Counted from the stretch's first letter, positions 9,188 through 19,037 are shown. The stretch: 26,777 bases of DNA from Paulinella micropora (GCA_009731375.1 BJOX01000347.1:78102-104878), one strand, 5' to 3'. The notes: generated from the letters alone by a model not told the origin. Made by a program: numbers and translations.

Positions 9188-11798
9188 ATGACAACGGTGG
9201 CGACATACGATCCTTACAAGGATCCGTGTATTAAGCCGTTGTAGGGGAAGGCTGTGGGGGATTTTCTACTACATGTAGCATCGAACTACATAGTAGGATC
9301 CACGGAGCAGCAACACTTTGTCCCTTTGGCAAGTAAGTACAAAGACAGATTACGGGATCGGGAGGTGTTCGATTGGGTGAAGGCCGAAAGCGGTGGCTTG
9401 GCTAAGTGGGGGGCGACCTCCTTTGCCATAACGGCTTATTCACCTAGCGAACCTAGGCTAAAAACTTTGATACCCATGCAGATTAGGAGGATGGTGGCTA
9501 GGATGTTCGTGTCCATGCACCTCCATGAACTGCAGATGGTGGGTCATGCAAGGTTTGAGAGCTCGGATGAGGAATGCTATCCGACGCCTATTCCTTCTGA
9601 ACAGTTTGATGTCCCATTCCTCATGACGGGGATGGAATCGACGGACAACTGAAAGGAGGAATTTTATGGGAGTGTCAGGACAGACCCTGAAGGGGGAAAC
9701 CTTTGACATTACCATGACAAATACTTTCTTCAAGGACGAGGTTTGGCCCATGGTGGCCCATGCGTTCACCAAGGCGGTTAAGAATTGGAATGCCGCTAAG
9801 GATAAAATGAAGGAGGCCAAATGGATGAAGGACACCAAGGTGTGGGGGAAAAAGACACCTGATGCCTTGGACCTCGTCCATGTGGAAGGCTTCATGGAGA
9901 AATTGGAGTTGATGAGGAAGGAGGACTCGGTGGCTAACCAAGCCAACCGATGCCTGCGTCTTCTGCTGGGGGAGGCAGAGGCGGCGGCACTCACACAGAC
10001 AAAAGTCAGGAATGCTGCAGCTACTGTGGCGGAGGCTGATCTTTTGGCTCTGGCGAGGGAGCAGGCTCACGAAAACCTCTATCGATATCTCTTGTACGTA
10101 ATGGAGGTCGTAAAGGCCGTGGAGGTTTGCGTTGAAAAATACGCATTGTATGAAAAGAGATATGCGGTGATCAAGAAAAGGGAGGATGATCCCACAGACC
10201 CGGCAACGCGTTATGCGCAGGAGAGGAAGAGGATGACGCTATTCCTCGATAAGTTTACTCCTGTTGCATTCCAGCCGGGGTCAAGGGGGATAAGAGGCAG
10301 ACAATATGGTTTACCCGGCAGGTGAACTGTTTGTTCTATATGGGCTCACATTGTTACGCAAGGCGATCAATGTTCTCAGTCAGTTGTTGAAGAGAACAAT
10401 TTCGAGTCGCCGATGACCTTGGTGGATATCCTCCGTCAGTGCACGGATATGGACCTTATGGAGTTCTTTACGGCGGACAATATCCAAAAGGGGATGGCCA
10501 GGGAAATGCAAAGTCGCGATGTGTATCAGGAAACGGGGTCAATTAGGCTTTCCAAGACACACGCGATGATGCATTTGCTCATTGGTTTGCTCGTGACCTA
10601 CGGAAGTCATTGGGACTTGACTAGTGAGGTCATGCTAACGGGGCACATTTCCACGGTAGTTGGGAATGCGTTGGCGGTGACGAGCAAGAGACCGGTGAGG
10701 GTCGCGGGGGAATTTTGGGCAGAGCTGGAGAAGCTGAAGAAGGACAACGCGTTCTTCATGAGCCTCAAACGGTTCATCCGACACTTGTTGGCAAGGATCT
10801 ATCAGCACGACCCGTGCGTTTACCGTGCCATTGTGAATGGTTGGCCAGGTAACAAGTGGGCGGCAACGATCCCGGTCAATGTCGACTTCACGACAGACCA
10901 ATCCTCGGTATGGAAGGATTTTGCTGACGGATACAAGTACGGAAGAGACATGTGGAAGGACTTCCTAGTTGCCGAGAGGGCGTGGGAAGATTCGCTGGTC
11001 ACCTCGACCGGGCTTTCGAAGGCTTTGGTGGCGGTGGCTAAGAGCCAGATGGAGGACAAGCAGAGCGGAAAAGTGCTTGCCATCCAGTCGGGTGGAGGGG
11101 CTGGAAGACGCCGTATCCCTAAAACTCAAAAGAATGGTTATGGCAAACAGAGCAAAAGAGAGGTTGAGGAAGAGGAGGAGGACGAAGAGGAAAGCGATGA
11201 CCGTATTCCTCCCCCTTCCGGCATCAAGCCCAAGGGTGCCACTCCCTCTCATACCTGGGGTCGTCAACTCTGCTGGGACTTCTACTTCAAGGGCTACATG
11301 TGCCCGAAGAAGGAGGATTGCTCTGGCCTTCACTCCGACAAGGACAAGGATTGGAGGGTTCTGGAGGGAACGTTGGAATCCGCCAACGATGGCGCTAAGA
11401 TTTGGGAGGCGGTCAGGGCCATCCGCAACAAGGGCAAGCTGCAAATCAAGGATCAGAAGGTGCGGCATCTGGTTCAGGCCCGATTGGCGCAGTTCGATGC
11501 GGCAGCCAAGTCCTTGCGGGGAGCTGGGGGCGGTGGCCGCGGTGGCCGCGGAAGCCGTGGGGGAGGAGGCGGCTTCCGGGGCAAGAAGCGGCTCAAGAAA
11601 TGGGAAAGTGGCCGGCCGCTCAAGAAGGCTAAAGTGGCGGCGGCTTCCAAGGAGGAGGCGGAGGAAACGGGGATGGAAATCTCCGAGGTGGAGGAGGGTG
11701 AAGCTCACGCTGGTAAGTGCCAGTTGAGAGACAACTGTGGGATGGGAAAAGCGGATTCGTCCGTGGATACTGATGGGGATGGTGTTGTGACTCACTGA
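9188..11798 (+). pseudogene. Broken gag-like gene with CCCH zinc finger and RGG tail
   Basis: From ATG 9188 the frame reads 18 codons to a TAG (9242-9244) and continues open to a TGA (9650-9652). The frame then shifts by +1 within 9627-9652. It runs to a TGA at 10323-10325 and continues in the same frame to TGA 11796-11798. Three long open pieces (9254-9652, 9666-10325, 10413-11798) separated by single lesions point to one decayed gene of ~870 codons. The N-terminal two thirds are helical and hydrophilic without a family I recognise. At 11271-11333 there is a CCCH finger with spacing C-x9-C-x5-C-x3-H, preceded by a Glu-rich block (11161-11190). It is followed by a Gly/Arg RGG-type stretch (11521-11580) and a Lys-rich tail, all RNA-binding features. 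A retroelement gag is inferred from this layout and from the adjoining pol-like fragment. A host RNA-binding protein remains possible. Reading stays open from the last stop to the junction near 11905. Confidence 0.5.
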
Positions 11799-11902
11799 CA
11801 GGGGAGGACGAGTTCACCAGCGCCGATTTTGACTAAGCCGAAGGGGCTGGGAGTCAAGGCAATACCCACAGGTAACCCTTCTCACAGGAGTCAGGACTCG
11901 AC

Positions 11903-13320
11903 TCATGGAATGGATGGTTCTGTGATGAGATGAGCCTCAAAATGCTTGACCGTGCCCGGTCTAGGCGGATCAAAGATATCCTTTTCCTTGGCCATCACCT
12001 CCTGAAGGCACTTGAGATCTTCCTCACTTCCTTTCCAATCCGCCCGCATTTGCGCCATTCTCTCCTCCCATGACTGGGCGTCCTTCCGACTTTTAAGGTC
12101 GGGCGCCTCCGCCATGTCCGTCCACGCATCCACCACCAGGCCATCCCCGAAGGGCATCTACCTCCTTCTGATGGTACTTGACTTCCGAAAACTCATCCCA
12201 TTTACCAAGATTTGTCATTCGATCCAGAATCAAGGCGTACTGAATGGGTGCCTTCTTTGTATAAAACCCCGTGAACCACGTGAATGCCTGCTCACGTATT
12301 TTCTGAAGGTCAATTCCCTTAAGTGAGTTCCGACATGTCAGCCCCTGCTCCCTAGTGCCTAAATCTACAAGCAATCACCAAATGTGGCTTCCTAGATGGC
12401 ACCGGGATCGGGTGATCCATCATCCGGTCCAAAAATTTATCCGCCCATAGAGCCTTTTCATGGAACGGTAAGACAATGGAAAACGTTTTATCACCCTCGA
12501 AATACTTCGACGAATCGTGAGCAACTTGCAGTCTCCCCGGAATTCCGCGGACAAAGAGGTTGTCACCCCACATGTTCCCCACGAAATCAATTATCTCATC
12601 CTCCGTTGCACCCGTTGAGACCCGCATTGCCATCAGCGGCTCAAACAACGGCCTATTGATTTGTGATGCTTTCGCATGGAAGCAGTACCGGTTCTGAAGG
12701 AACACGTAAGGCCCCTTCTTACCATCCCTGAACCTATCCATCCCCGCTTCCACCTCCATGTTGTGTTCTTCCATAGTGCAGGCCATAATCTGGGCACTAC
12801 GGCCCTGAATTAAGTCATCCACCGTTGCCCTTTCCCACCGTCGAACAACTTTTCTAGCCTTCCCCGCCAACTCGCGGTTATCCGGCTCGAAATCCCTATA
12901 ATAATTGTCCAACGCTGGGTGCTGATATGGCTTCGGTATGACCAACTGCACCCTCGCGCTTCGCGCAATTGCATGTGGGTCACCGTCCCCGTCCGTGCCA
13001 TGTTTAGTGTACGACACAGCGTAAGTATCCGTATGGAAGAGAGAAATTGCAGCCCGCCCCCTCACCATATCCTCCGCGTCGTCGTCACTAATCCCATAGT
13101 GCACCAAACCTGACCGGCAGTCAATTAATGTATTCATCTTATTGAGCTGCTTGAATCCAATCAGCAATCCCCCCGAGTATTCTGGACAGACATAGAACTG
13201 AATATCAAAGGCCTTACCGGAGTAGAGTTCAATGGTCAAGACCACTCTTCCGATTTTGAGAGTTGGCCGCCGGTAGTAGGCAGTTGGGTAGCTAGTAGAT
13301 AGATGGTTAGAGAAAACCGG
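11903..13320 (-). pseudogene. Inverted, frameshifted retroelement pol-like fragment
   Basis: On the - strand three overlapping frames form one decayed coding unit: 13320-12352, 12374-12093 and 12157-11903, with frameshifts near 12360 and 12150. Early in the first piece, LKIGRVVLTIEL and then GGLLIGFKQLNKMNTLIDC fit the C-terminal half of a retropepsin (hydrophobic strand, then an I-L-I-G turn followed by x-L-x-K-x-N-x-x-I-D). The catalytic Asp-Thr/Ser-Gly is not visible; an in-frame TAA lies just upstream at 13321-13323. A long unassigned spacer of ~350 residues follows. The last piece ends with PPRPGTVKHFEAHLIT, similar to the conserved entry of Ty3/gypsy reverse transcriptases, and is cut off before any catalytic motif. 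Assignment as pol is from motif pattern only. It faces the gag-like gene tail to tail, so the two are not collinear as in an intact element. Confidence 0.45.
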
Positions 13321-13692
13321 AGTTTAGGTAGGTACAGAGGTTTTGGCTTGAGGAGGGCTTTCCCATGGTAAGGTTAATTTTGTATCACTGACGGGCACTT
13401 ATGGGCCAGCTAGGCGTTTAGGTAGGGAACTTCAAGGCACTCGCACTGAGAGGTGGAAGTTTGATAGGGGCGAGCAGTATCACTCCCGTCAAAGGCAGCG
13501 ACGAACGTATATATGTGGAGCGAATGCAAAACGTTTGACTTCCAACTCACAGCTACTGGCAAATTCCCAAGTCTGCCCAGAAAAAAATCGCGAAAGTTCT
13601 GGAAGAAATTGAAATTCCCGTCATGCAGCAAGTGAATGTTGTTTGAGTATGTGTGTGTATGTGTGTGTATAAGACTCCGGCGGAGAGAGAGA

Positions 13693-13694
<2 letters not shown>
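13321..13694. other. Spacer ending in (GT)/(GA) repeats
   Basis: No gene is seen. GTAGGTA/TAGGTA words recur at 13270-13430. The end is GTGTGTAT repeats (13650-13670) then GAGA leading into a G-run and the gap. Confidence 0.5.
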
Positions 13695-13723
<29 letters not shown>

Positions 13724-13952
13724 NNNNNNNNNNNNNNNNNNNNNNNNNNNNNNNNNNNNNNNNNNNNNNNNNNNNNNNNNNNNNNNNNNNNNNNNNNNNN
13801 NNNNNNNNNNNNNNNNNNNNNNNNNNNNNNNNNNNNNNNNNNNNNNNNNNNNNNNNNNNNNNNNNNNNNNNNNNNNNNNNNNNNNNNNNNNNNNNNNNNN
13901 NNNNNNNNNNNNNNNNNNNNNNNNNNNNGGGGGGGGGGGGGGGGGGGGGGGG
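13695..13952. other. Assembly gap (205 N) inside a poly-G run
   Basis: N from 13724 to 13928, flanked by ~29 G on the left and ~24 G on the right, so the gap lies within or was caused by a homopolymeric G tract. ORFs crossing it are meaningless. Confidence 0.95.
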
Positions 13953-14456
13953 TGGAGAGTATGTGTGTTTGGTAAGCTGTGGAAAAGGGATAGGGGGGAA
14001 AGTGAGGGAGAAAAGTGAGACAGGGAGGGATGAAGAGAGAAAGGGAGGTAGAGCAAGAGAGCCTACGGTGTGTTTGGTATATGATTAGTAAGCTGTGACA
14101 CCATTTTCACGGAGTGAATTTTTAATCTTGGAGGCACGTACATACGTGGATGTGTGCCACAGGGAAGGGCGAGGATGAGGCCTTTCTCATTTTTTTTCTA
14201 ATGTAATTAAATTTGCTATTTTAATGATGCCGGAGTCAGAAAGTTTTGTTTGTATAGATAGCGGCGTATATGTGTACATTCAAGTTTTGGTCTGATGTGA
14301 CTGAAGTTCGCAATTCAAGTTAACTTCTGAGAGTCACGTATACTTCAGAGTTCAAGTTTACACAAAGTTTTATCTATTGAAAAAAATTGAAAATCAGTAT
14401 GTACTGTATTAATATATATATGAAAAAAGTTTTAAGTATGAAAAAAATTATCATAG
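13953..14456. other. Spacer with minisatellite at its end
   Basis: No gene is seen. The last ~40 bases contain the unit ATATGAAAAAAGTTTTAAGT, related to units on the other side of the transposon at 19038-19090. Confidence 0.5.
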
Positions 14457-14458
14457 TA

Positions 14459-14525
14459 TTACTGCGGACAATCAAGAGGAAAAATCTTTATTGTTTTTTA
14501 ATCAATACTCAAAATAAGAATTAGT
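14459..14525 (+). repeat. Left terminal inverted repeat of the transposon
   Basis: Starts TTACTGCGGACAATCAAGAG and matches the reverse complement of 18941-19007 at 65 of 67 positions. Preceded by TA. Confidence 0.88.
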
Positions 14526-15051
14526 AACAGGAATAAGAAATAGTCGTTAATTTTTGAATTAACTTTCAAATTAAGAATTAACAAATCAATGAGTCAGTCT
14601 CAGATTCTAGAGCCCCATTAATAAGCTGGAAAAGCAAGTCAAAAGAACTAGAAGAACCGTGACTGTAGTGTGGAAACTTTCAAAAAAAAACGACTCATCA
14701 CAAGCTTAACGAAAAAAGAGAGAGTCCAGACTATTGAACCGAACTCAGCAAGTGAACAAGAGACTAAGAATTCCAATATTAATATTAATATTAATAATAT
14801 TATTGTACTCAGGCAAGAGAAAAACTAAAAACATTCAATTGCTACGTGACTCGCCGACTGCACTATTATAATTGAATATTAATATTACAATAATATGAAC
14901 TTTCAATGAATATTACAACCAAATACGATATTGCGTATATTAATATTGAGACTCGAGAGACTTATGCTAGCGCGGCGGCCACCGCAACAGTTGATAGTAA
15001 TTACATACAATACAAACACATCAAAATTGTTTTGCCTTCCGCAGCCGATTG

Positions 15052-15087
<36 letters not shown>

Positions 15088-15188
15088 ACTCAATATTAGC
15101 AGGATTTGGACCTGCTTAAAAAACACAAGTGTCACTATGGCATGTGCAAGAGGTGAACCTGATAAAAGAAACTTTGATTTCTACATAT
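14526..15188. other. AT-rich left part of the transposon
   Basis: No gene is seen. There is a palindromic ATTAATATTAATATTAAT block at 14775-14805 and a ~33-base A-run (15053-15085). This is the 3' side of the - strand transposase. Confidence 0.5.
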
Positions 15189-16164
15189 TTACGGCATGCA
15201 GTGTTCGTACGCGTTGGTCATTCTCTCAAGAGTCACTTCCTCTGCAAAAGCATTCGCAATTCTTGCCAAAAAAGATTCTCCGATAACGTTTTGCTTGAGA
15301 TTGCTCTTGGTCCAATTGAATGCAAATTCGGCGGGATTGTACTCCGGAGAGTATTTGGGCAGATATACTAACTCTACACCAACAGCGGATAGAATTACTC
15401 GTAGTGCAGAAATAACCTTCTTGGCACGATGGATTCCAGCGTTATCGAGGATCAACCTGTCTCCCGCCAACAGATGCCCCGCATGAACAGCTCCGAGGAT
15501 GGCATCCGCAAAGTGGGTCGCCTTGTTGGTGCCTTGACAAATGGAGAGTAGGGCGCCACCTTTAGGGTGCGTGATCGAAGCTAAAAAGATAACTGAGTAG
15601 AATGCATCGTTTTGTTCATGCAATGCGAGGTCGCCAAGCTCGATGCGATCACCTGGCCTTGATTTGCAGCCCTTCTTCGCAATGAAATCTGAAGGATAGA
15701 AGGATACCATTATGCACACAAACACACACACACACACGCACGCACGCACGCATGCATGCATGCATGCATGATGGGAAAAGAACAATTTTCAAACACACAC
15801 ACACGCACGCATGCATGATGGATGGATGGATGGATGGATGGGTGGATGGATGGAATGGATGGATGGGATGGATGGATGGGATAGGATGGATGGATGTGAT
15901 GGATGGATGGGAATTTTTATGTTAAGTATTAATATAACCACTTGTACATGTACAGATTAATATCATCACCCATCCATTCATATTCCACTCATCCATTCAT
16001 CCAATCATCCATTCATCTATTCACTGTGCATGTGTGTACGCGTGTATGTATGACCGCGTTCGGAGTAAGCTGCCTCGTCAACAAACTTTCTGTGCCTCTG
16101 TGGCACCGTTGGAATGTAATCCAAGTACTCATACATGCGCTGAATGTTTTGGATGGTATATTTC
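15189..16164 (-). CDS. DDE transposase, Tc1/mariner/IS630 superfamily (two exons, 5' incomplete)
   Basis: Exons on the - strand are 16164-16055 and 15688-15189 (stop at the end). The intron 16054-15689 has donor GCG|GTCATA and acceptor CTATCCTTCAG|AT, and the phases agree (1 nt + 2 nt make an Asp codon). The first exon carries KFVDEA, the first catalytic Asp of the family. The second carries LILDNAGIH (second Asp) and [14 protein letters not shown] (catalytic Glu). Exactly 38 residues lie between the second Asp and the Glu, against 34 in classical Tc1. Family members cut and paste DNA at TA sites after binding their terminal inverted repeats, here 14459-14525 and 18941-19007. The visible ~200 residues cover only the catalytic core. 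The N-terminal DNA-binding helix-turn-helix must lie in further 5' exons or be lost; the sequence upstream of 16164 is microsatellite. All three catalytic residues are present and no stop interrupts the joined frame. Confidence 0.85.
15716..15912. repeat. (CA)/(GCAT)/(GGAT)n microsatellite in the transposase intron
   Basis: ACAC/ACGC/GCAT units at 15716-15770 and 15797-15817, then TGGA units from 15818. They occupy much of the transposase intron and give the Cys/Met/Val-rich false start of a longer open frame. Confidence 0.93.
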
Positions 16165-16169
16165 CTGCA

Positions 16170-16490
16170 TACACGCATACATACATACACTAATGCGTAC
16201 TCACGCACATATATACATACATACATACATACATGCATGCATGCATACACATATACATACATACATACATACATACATACATACATACATACTTACTTAC
16301 TTACTTACTTACATGCATGCATGCGTACACACATACATACATACATACATACATACATGCATGCATACATACATACATACATACATACCGTGGCATACAT
16401 ACATACATACATACATACGTACGTACGTACGTACGTACGTACATACGTACATACATACATACGTACATACGTACATACATACATACAGAT
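16170..16490. repeat. (ACAT)n/(ACGT)n/(CTTA)n microsatellite
   Basis: Tetranucleotide blocks ACAT, ACTT, GCAT and ACGT upstream (on the - strand) of the transposase exon at 16055-16164. Coding-looking IHTY/YVCM frames are artefacts. Confidence 0.95.
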
Positions 16491-17033
16491 AGAGCAGAAA
16501 GAATAGATAGAATAGATAGAATAGATAGAATAGATAGAATAGATAGAATAGATAGAATAGATAGAATAGATAGAATTATATATATATATAATAGATAGAA
16601 TAGATAGAATAGATAGAATAGATAGAACGATAGAACATATAGGAAAGATAGGAAAGATAGGAAAGATAGGAAAGATAGGAAAGATAGGAAAGATAGAAAA
16701 GATAGAACAGATAAAACAGATAGAACAGATGCAACAGATGCAATAGAAAGAATAGAAAGAATAGAATAGATAGAATAGATAGAATAGATAGAATAGATAG
16801 AATAGATAGAATAGATAGAATAGATAGAATAGATAGAATAGGTAAAAAAGATAAAGCAGGTAGAATAGATAAAACAGGTAGAATAGATAAAATAGACAGA
16901 ATAGATAGAATAGATAGAATAGATAGAATAGATAGAATAGATAGAATAGATAGAATAGATAGAATAGATAGAATAGATAGAATAGATAGAATAGATAGAA
17001 TAGAATGGAACGATAGGACATATAGGACATATA
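16491..17033. repeat. (GATAGAATA)n 9-bp minisatellite
   Basis: A 9-base unit GATAGAATA repeated at 16502-16570, 16590-16630 and 16765-17005, with variant blocks (GATAGGAAA, AACAGATAA) between them. Because the unit is a multiple of three, long frames stay open on both strands; these are not genes. Confidence 0.93.
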
Positions 17034-17040
17034 GAAGTGA

Positions 17041-17568
17041 GGACCTCCCTCGCGTCGACAACGAACGTGAGAGCCTCAACGCCAAGCAGCAGGAGTCTGG
17101 CGTCGACAGCGACAACGAACGTGAGAGCCTCGCCGCCGAGCAGAATGAATCTGGCGTCGACAGCGACAACGAACGTGAGAGCCTCACCGCCAAGCAGCAG
17201 GAGTCTGGTATCGACAGCGACAACGAACGTGAGAGCTTCGACGCCAAGCAGCAGGAGTCTGGTGTCGACAGCGACAACGAACGTGAGAACCTCGCAGCCG
17301 ATCAGAAACAGTCTGGCGTCGACAGCGACAACGAACGTGAGAGCCTCGCCGCCGAGCAGGAGAAACCTGGCATTGACAGCGACAAGAATGGCTCGGAGCA
17401 TCTGCGCTGGAAGCCCCTTCAAGAAAACGAAACAAAGCTGAACGCCATCAATGAGTACTTGCGGGAAAACGACCTGCCGTCTCTGGGTAAAATATGCGCA
17501 GTGAATTTCTCTGCGTACGGATGGCCCCAGCTATTCTACATTTGTCGATGCGCTGAGATCATTTAAGC
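17041..17568 (+). CDS. Acidic 18-residue tandem-repeat protein (hypothetical, 5' end uncertain)
   Basis: Six 54-bp units start at 17057, 17111, 17165, 17219, 17273 and 17327, with a degenerate seventh at 17381. In the favoured frame each encodes a variant of DNERESLAAKQQESGVDS. Units differ partly by synonymous third-base changes (GGC/GGT) and conservative ones (Val/Ile), which supports this frame over the two others that are also open because 54 is a multiple of three. After the repeats the frame continues with a hydrophilic stretch (KLNAINEYLRENDLPSLG) to TAA at 17566-17568. A donor-like GG|GTAAAA lies at 17478, so the true 3' end may be spliced. The charge and Gln content suggest a disordered or coiled linker. 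No family is recognised. The 5' start may be the acceptor-like CATATAG just before 17035. It lies inside the transposon, opposite in strand to the transposase. Confidence 0.4.
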
Positions 17569-17572
17569 CAGG

Positions 17573-17916
17573 ATCCCGCGCTGATTGCTAAGAAATCTCG
17601 CGTTCTGGTGCATGTTTTTGGGATCGATCAAATGCTGTCGCGACTTGCCCCGAACGATGCCATCAACGATATGACAGCTCGTCAGTTAGCTGGATTATCG
17701 TTTGCGCCATCTTGGGTGCTACGCAGATCAAGCCAACGCCGCAACACTACACTTCCCAAGGAAGTTATTGGATCGTCCTGCCCAAGTTCCAGCTACGAAG
17801 CCTTCGAGGTTTGGGTAGATGCCGATGAAATTCTGATTGATTCTTTTGAATTGATGGCTGCAGGTTTCATCTCCGAGGAAGATAAGGAGGACCTTCTTGA
17901 AAAACTGGTAGACTGA
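17573..17916 (+). CDS. Hypothetical protein ORF inside the transposon
   Basis: An open frame runs from just after an acceptor-like TAAGCCAG (ending 17571) to TGA at 17914-17916; a GTG at 17608 gives 102 codons. The product begins with a helical stretch (LARLAP-type leucines, ARQLAGLSF). It ends in a strongly acidic segment with EVWVDADEILID and SEEDKEDLLEKLVD. I recognise no family. A second frame across 17590-17826 is also open and protein-like, so the frame choice is uncertain and the region may contain a frameshift. The last third overlaps one arm of a 33-nt foldback (17805-17837 with 17916-17948). It may be a downstream exon of the acidic repeat gene, but I could not find a phase-compatible junction. 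Confidence 0.35.
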
Positions 17917-17948
17917 TCAGAATCTCATTGGCATCTACCCAAACCTCG
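17805..17948. repeat. 33-nt foldback with 78-nt loop
   Basis: 17805-17837 and 17916-17948 are reverse complements at 31 of 33 positions. In + strand RNA one of the two differences is a G-U pair. The first arm lies in an open frame and the second begins exactly at the end of its stop codon. Confidence 0.85.
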
Positions 17949-17980
17949 CGTGAGGTGTCTTCAACTGATTCATATTGCAG

Positions 17981-18153
17981 ACCGCGGCAAAGCAATGGAC
18001 GCCTGGAGGTGCTCTTCTATTTTTCGATCCTACGTTCACATAGTCAACATGGCATCGATATGGAATTGCTTCGTTGTTGAGAACGAGCGACAACTTTCAA
18101 CTGGAGGAGAACAATTTGATATCAAAGATAGGAGGCTGGGTTTGAGAAAATAA
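17981..18153 (+). CDS. Short hypothetical ORF or terminal exon in the transposon
   Basis: After the acceptor-like TTCATATTGCAG (ending 17980) a frame reads 57 codons to TAA (18151-18153), with a mixed composition (AWRCSS, SYVHIVNMASIWNCFVV, then a hydrophilic tail RRLGLRK). The same frame is open from 17950. It could be the last exon of the + strand gene(s) upstream, but the phase link is not established. No family is recognised. Confidence 0.25.
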
Positions 18154-18505
18154 TCTTAAGCAAGAAATGATTTGAAGTTGAAAGAAAAAAAAAGAAAAAA
18201 AAACAACAACAACAACAACAACATAAAAGCGAATTTTCTTCATTCAATTGCTCAGAACCTGAACTGTGACTGTTTAAATTTTGTCAGCCGTGAGACTAAT
18301 ACTATAGTCAAGAATAAATTATATTGTTAACAATCCTAATAAATTCAACTTATTCAGAATCTCTCTCTCTCCCTCCCCCCCCCTCTCTCTCTCCGAGCCA
18401 CAGGCTCTCTCTCTGTGAGATTAAGTTAATAATCTGCCGTATACTTGCTGTGTCCTACTGTAGATACTTTATTGAGAAAAGGGCGCCAAGGGACGNNNNN
18501 NNNNN

Positions 18506-18549
<44 letters not shown>

Positions 18550-18940
18550 TTCACTTAGCAGAAATCTTATATTAATAACTGAATATTACGAAGTTCATAT
18601 AATAATATTAATATCAATACTGAGTGACTATATTAGTTGATTCATCAATTAATATAGTATTTTTTTTGAAAAAGTTGAATAAACAACTGAAGGCTGATTA
18701 GCAATAACTTTCCTTCTCACACTTCGTCTTCCCACTCATCCCTACGAGTCAGTGGCAAGTTTCTATTAAAAGAGTGATTGCGTAAAAAATAGTTTTCAAG
18801 TTGTTGATTTTGTTATTATTTAGATTTAAAGTGGTGTCTCAACCAGTCGAAATTGGCAGGCGTGCCTCAGGATTCAGCTGCCGGTTAATCTTTATTCTGA
18901 AAATTAATATTAATTCTGGATATTAATCATTATTTTAATC
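18154..18940. other. Right part of the transposon without recognised gene
   Basis: Contains A- and (CAA)n runs (18184-18222), possible AATAAA signals (18313, 18338), a (CT)n/(CA)n block broken by 10 N (18496-18505), and AT-rich sequence up to the right inverted repeat. Confidence 0.5.
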
Positions 18941-19007
18941 ACTAATGCTTATTTTGAGTATTAATTAAAAAACAATAAAGATTTTTCCTCTTGATTGTCC
19001 GCAGTAA
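18941..19007 (-). repeat. Right terminal inverted repeat of the transposon
   Basis: Reverse complement of the left end at 65 of 67 positions, ending CTCTTGATTGTCCGCAGTAA and followed by TA. Confidence 0.88.
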
Positions 19008-19037
19008 TAATGTATAAATAAAAAAGTTTTTGTCATA

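Larger units (their letters stand above)
14459..19007. mobile_element. ~4.5-kb Tc1/mariner/IS630-type transposon with extra ORFs
   Basis: The ends are 67-bp inverted repeats (14459-14525 and 18941-19007) that differ at two positions. The dinucleotide TA lies immediately outside each end (14457-14458 and 19008-19009), as expected for the TA target duplication of Tc1/mariner elements. A DDE transposase of that superfamily lies inside on the - strand (15189-16164). Plus-strand coding-like sequences (17041-18153), long microsatellites and a 10-N gap (18496-18505) make it larger than the usual 1.2-2.5 kb of the superfamily. Flanking DNA on both sides contains the same ~17-base A-rich minisatellite. 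No N-terminal helix-turn-helix exon was found, so it may be defective. Confidence 0.75.

Noticed and set aside
10322-10412. A short intron removing the TGA at 10323 (donor-like CAG|GTGAAC)
   Set aside because: None of the acceptors tested between 10361 and 10383 restores the downstream frame, so a single nonsense lesion is simpler.
13553-14088. Open frames across the 205-N gap
   Set aside because: Made of N and flanking poly-G.
15053-15085. A-run as a retroposed poly(A) tail
   Set aside because: It lies on the + strand inside the transposon, with no upstream + strand gene and no target duplication seen.
16301-17422. 373-residue - strand frame
   Set aside because: Spans the 9-bp minisatellite and the antisense of the 54-bp repeat. 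It is open only because both units are multiples of three.
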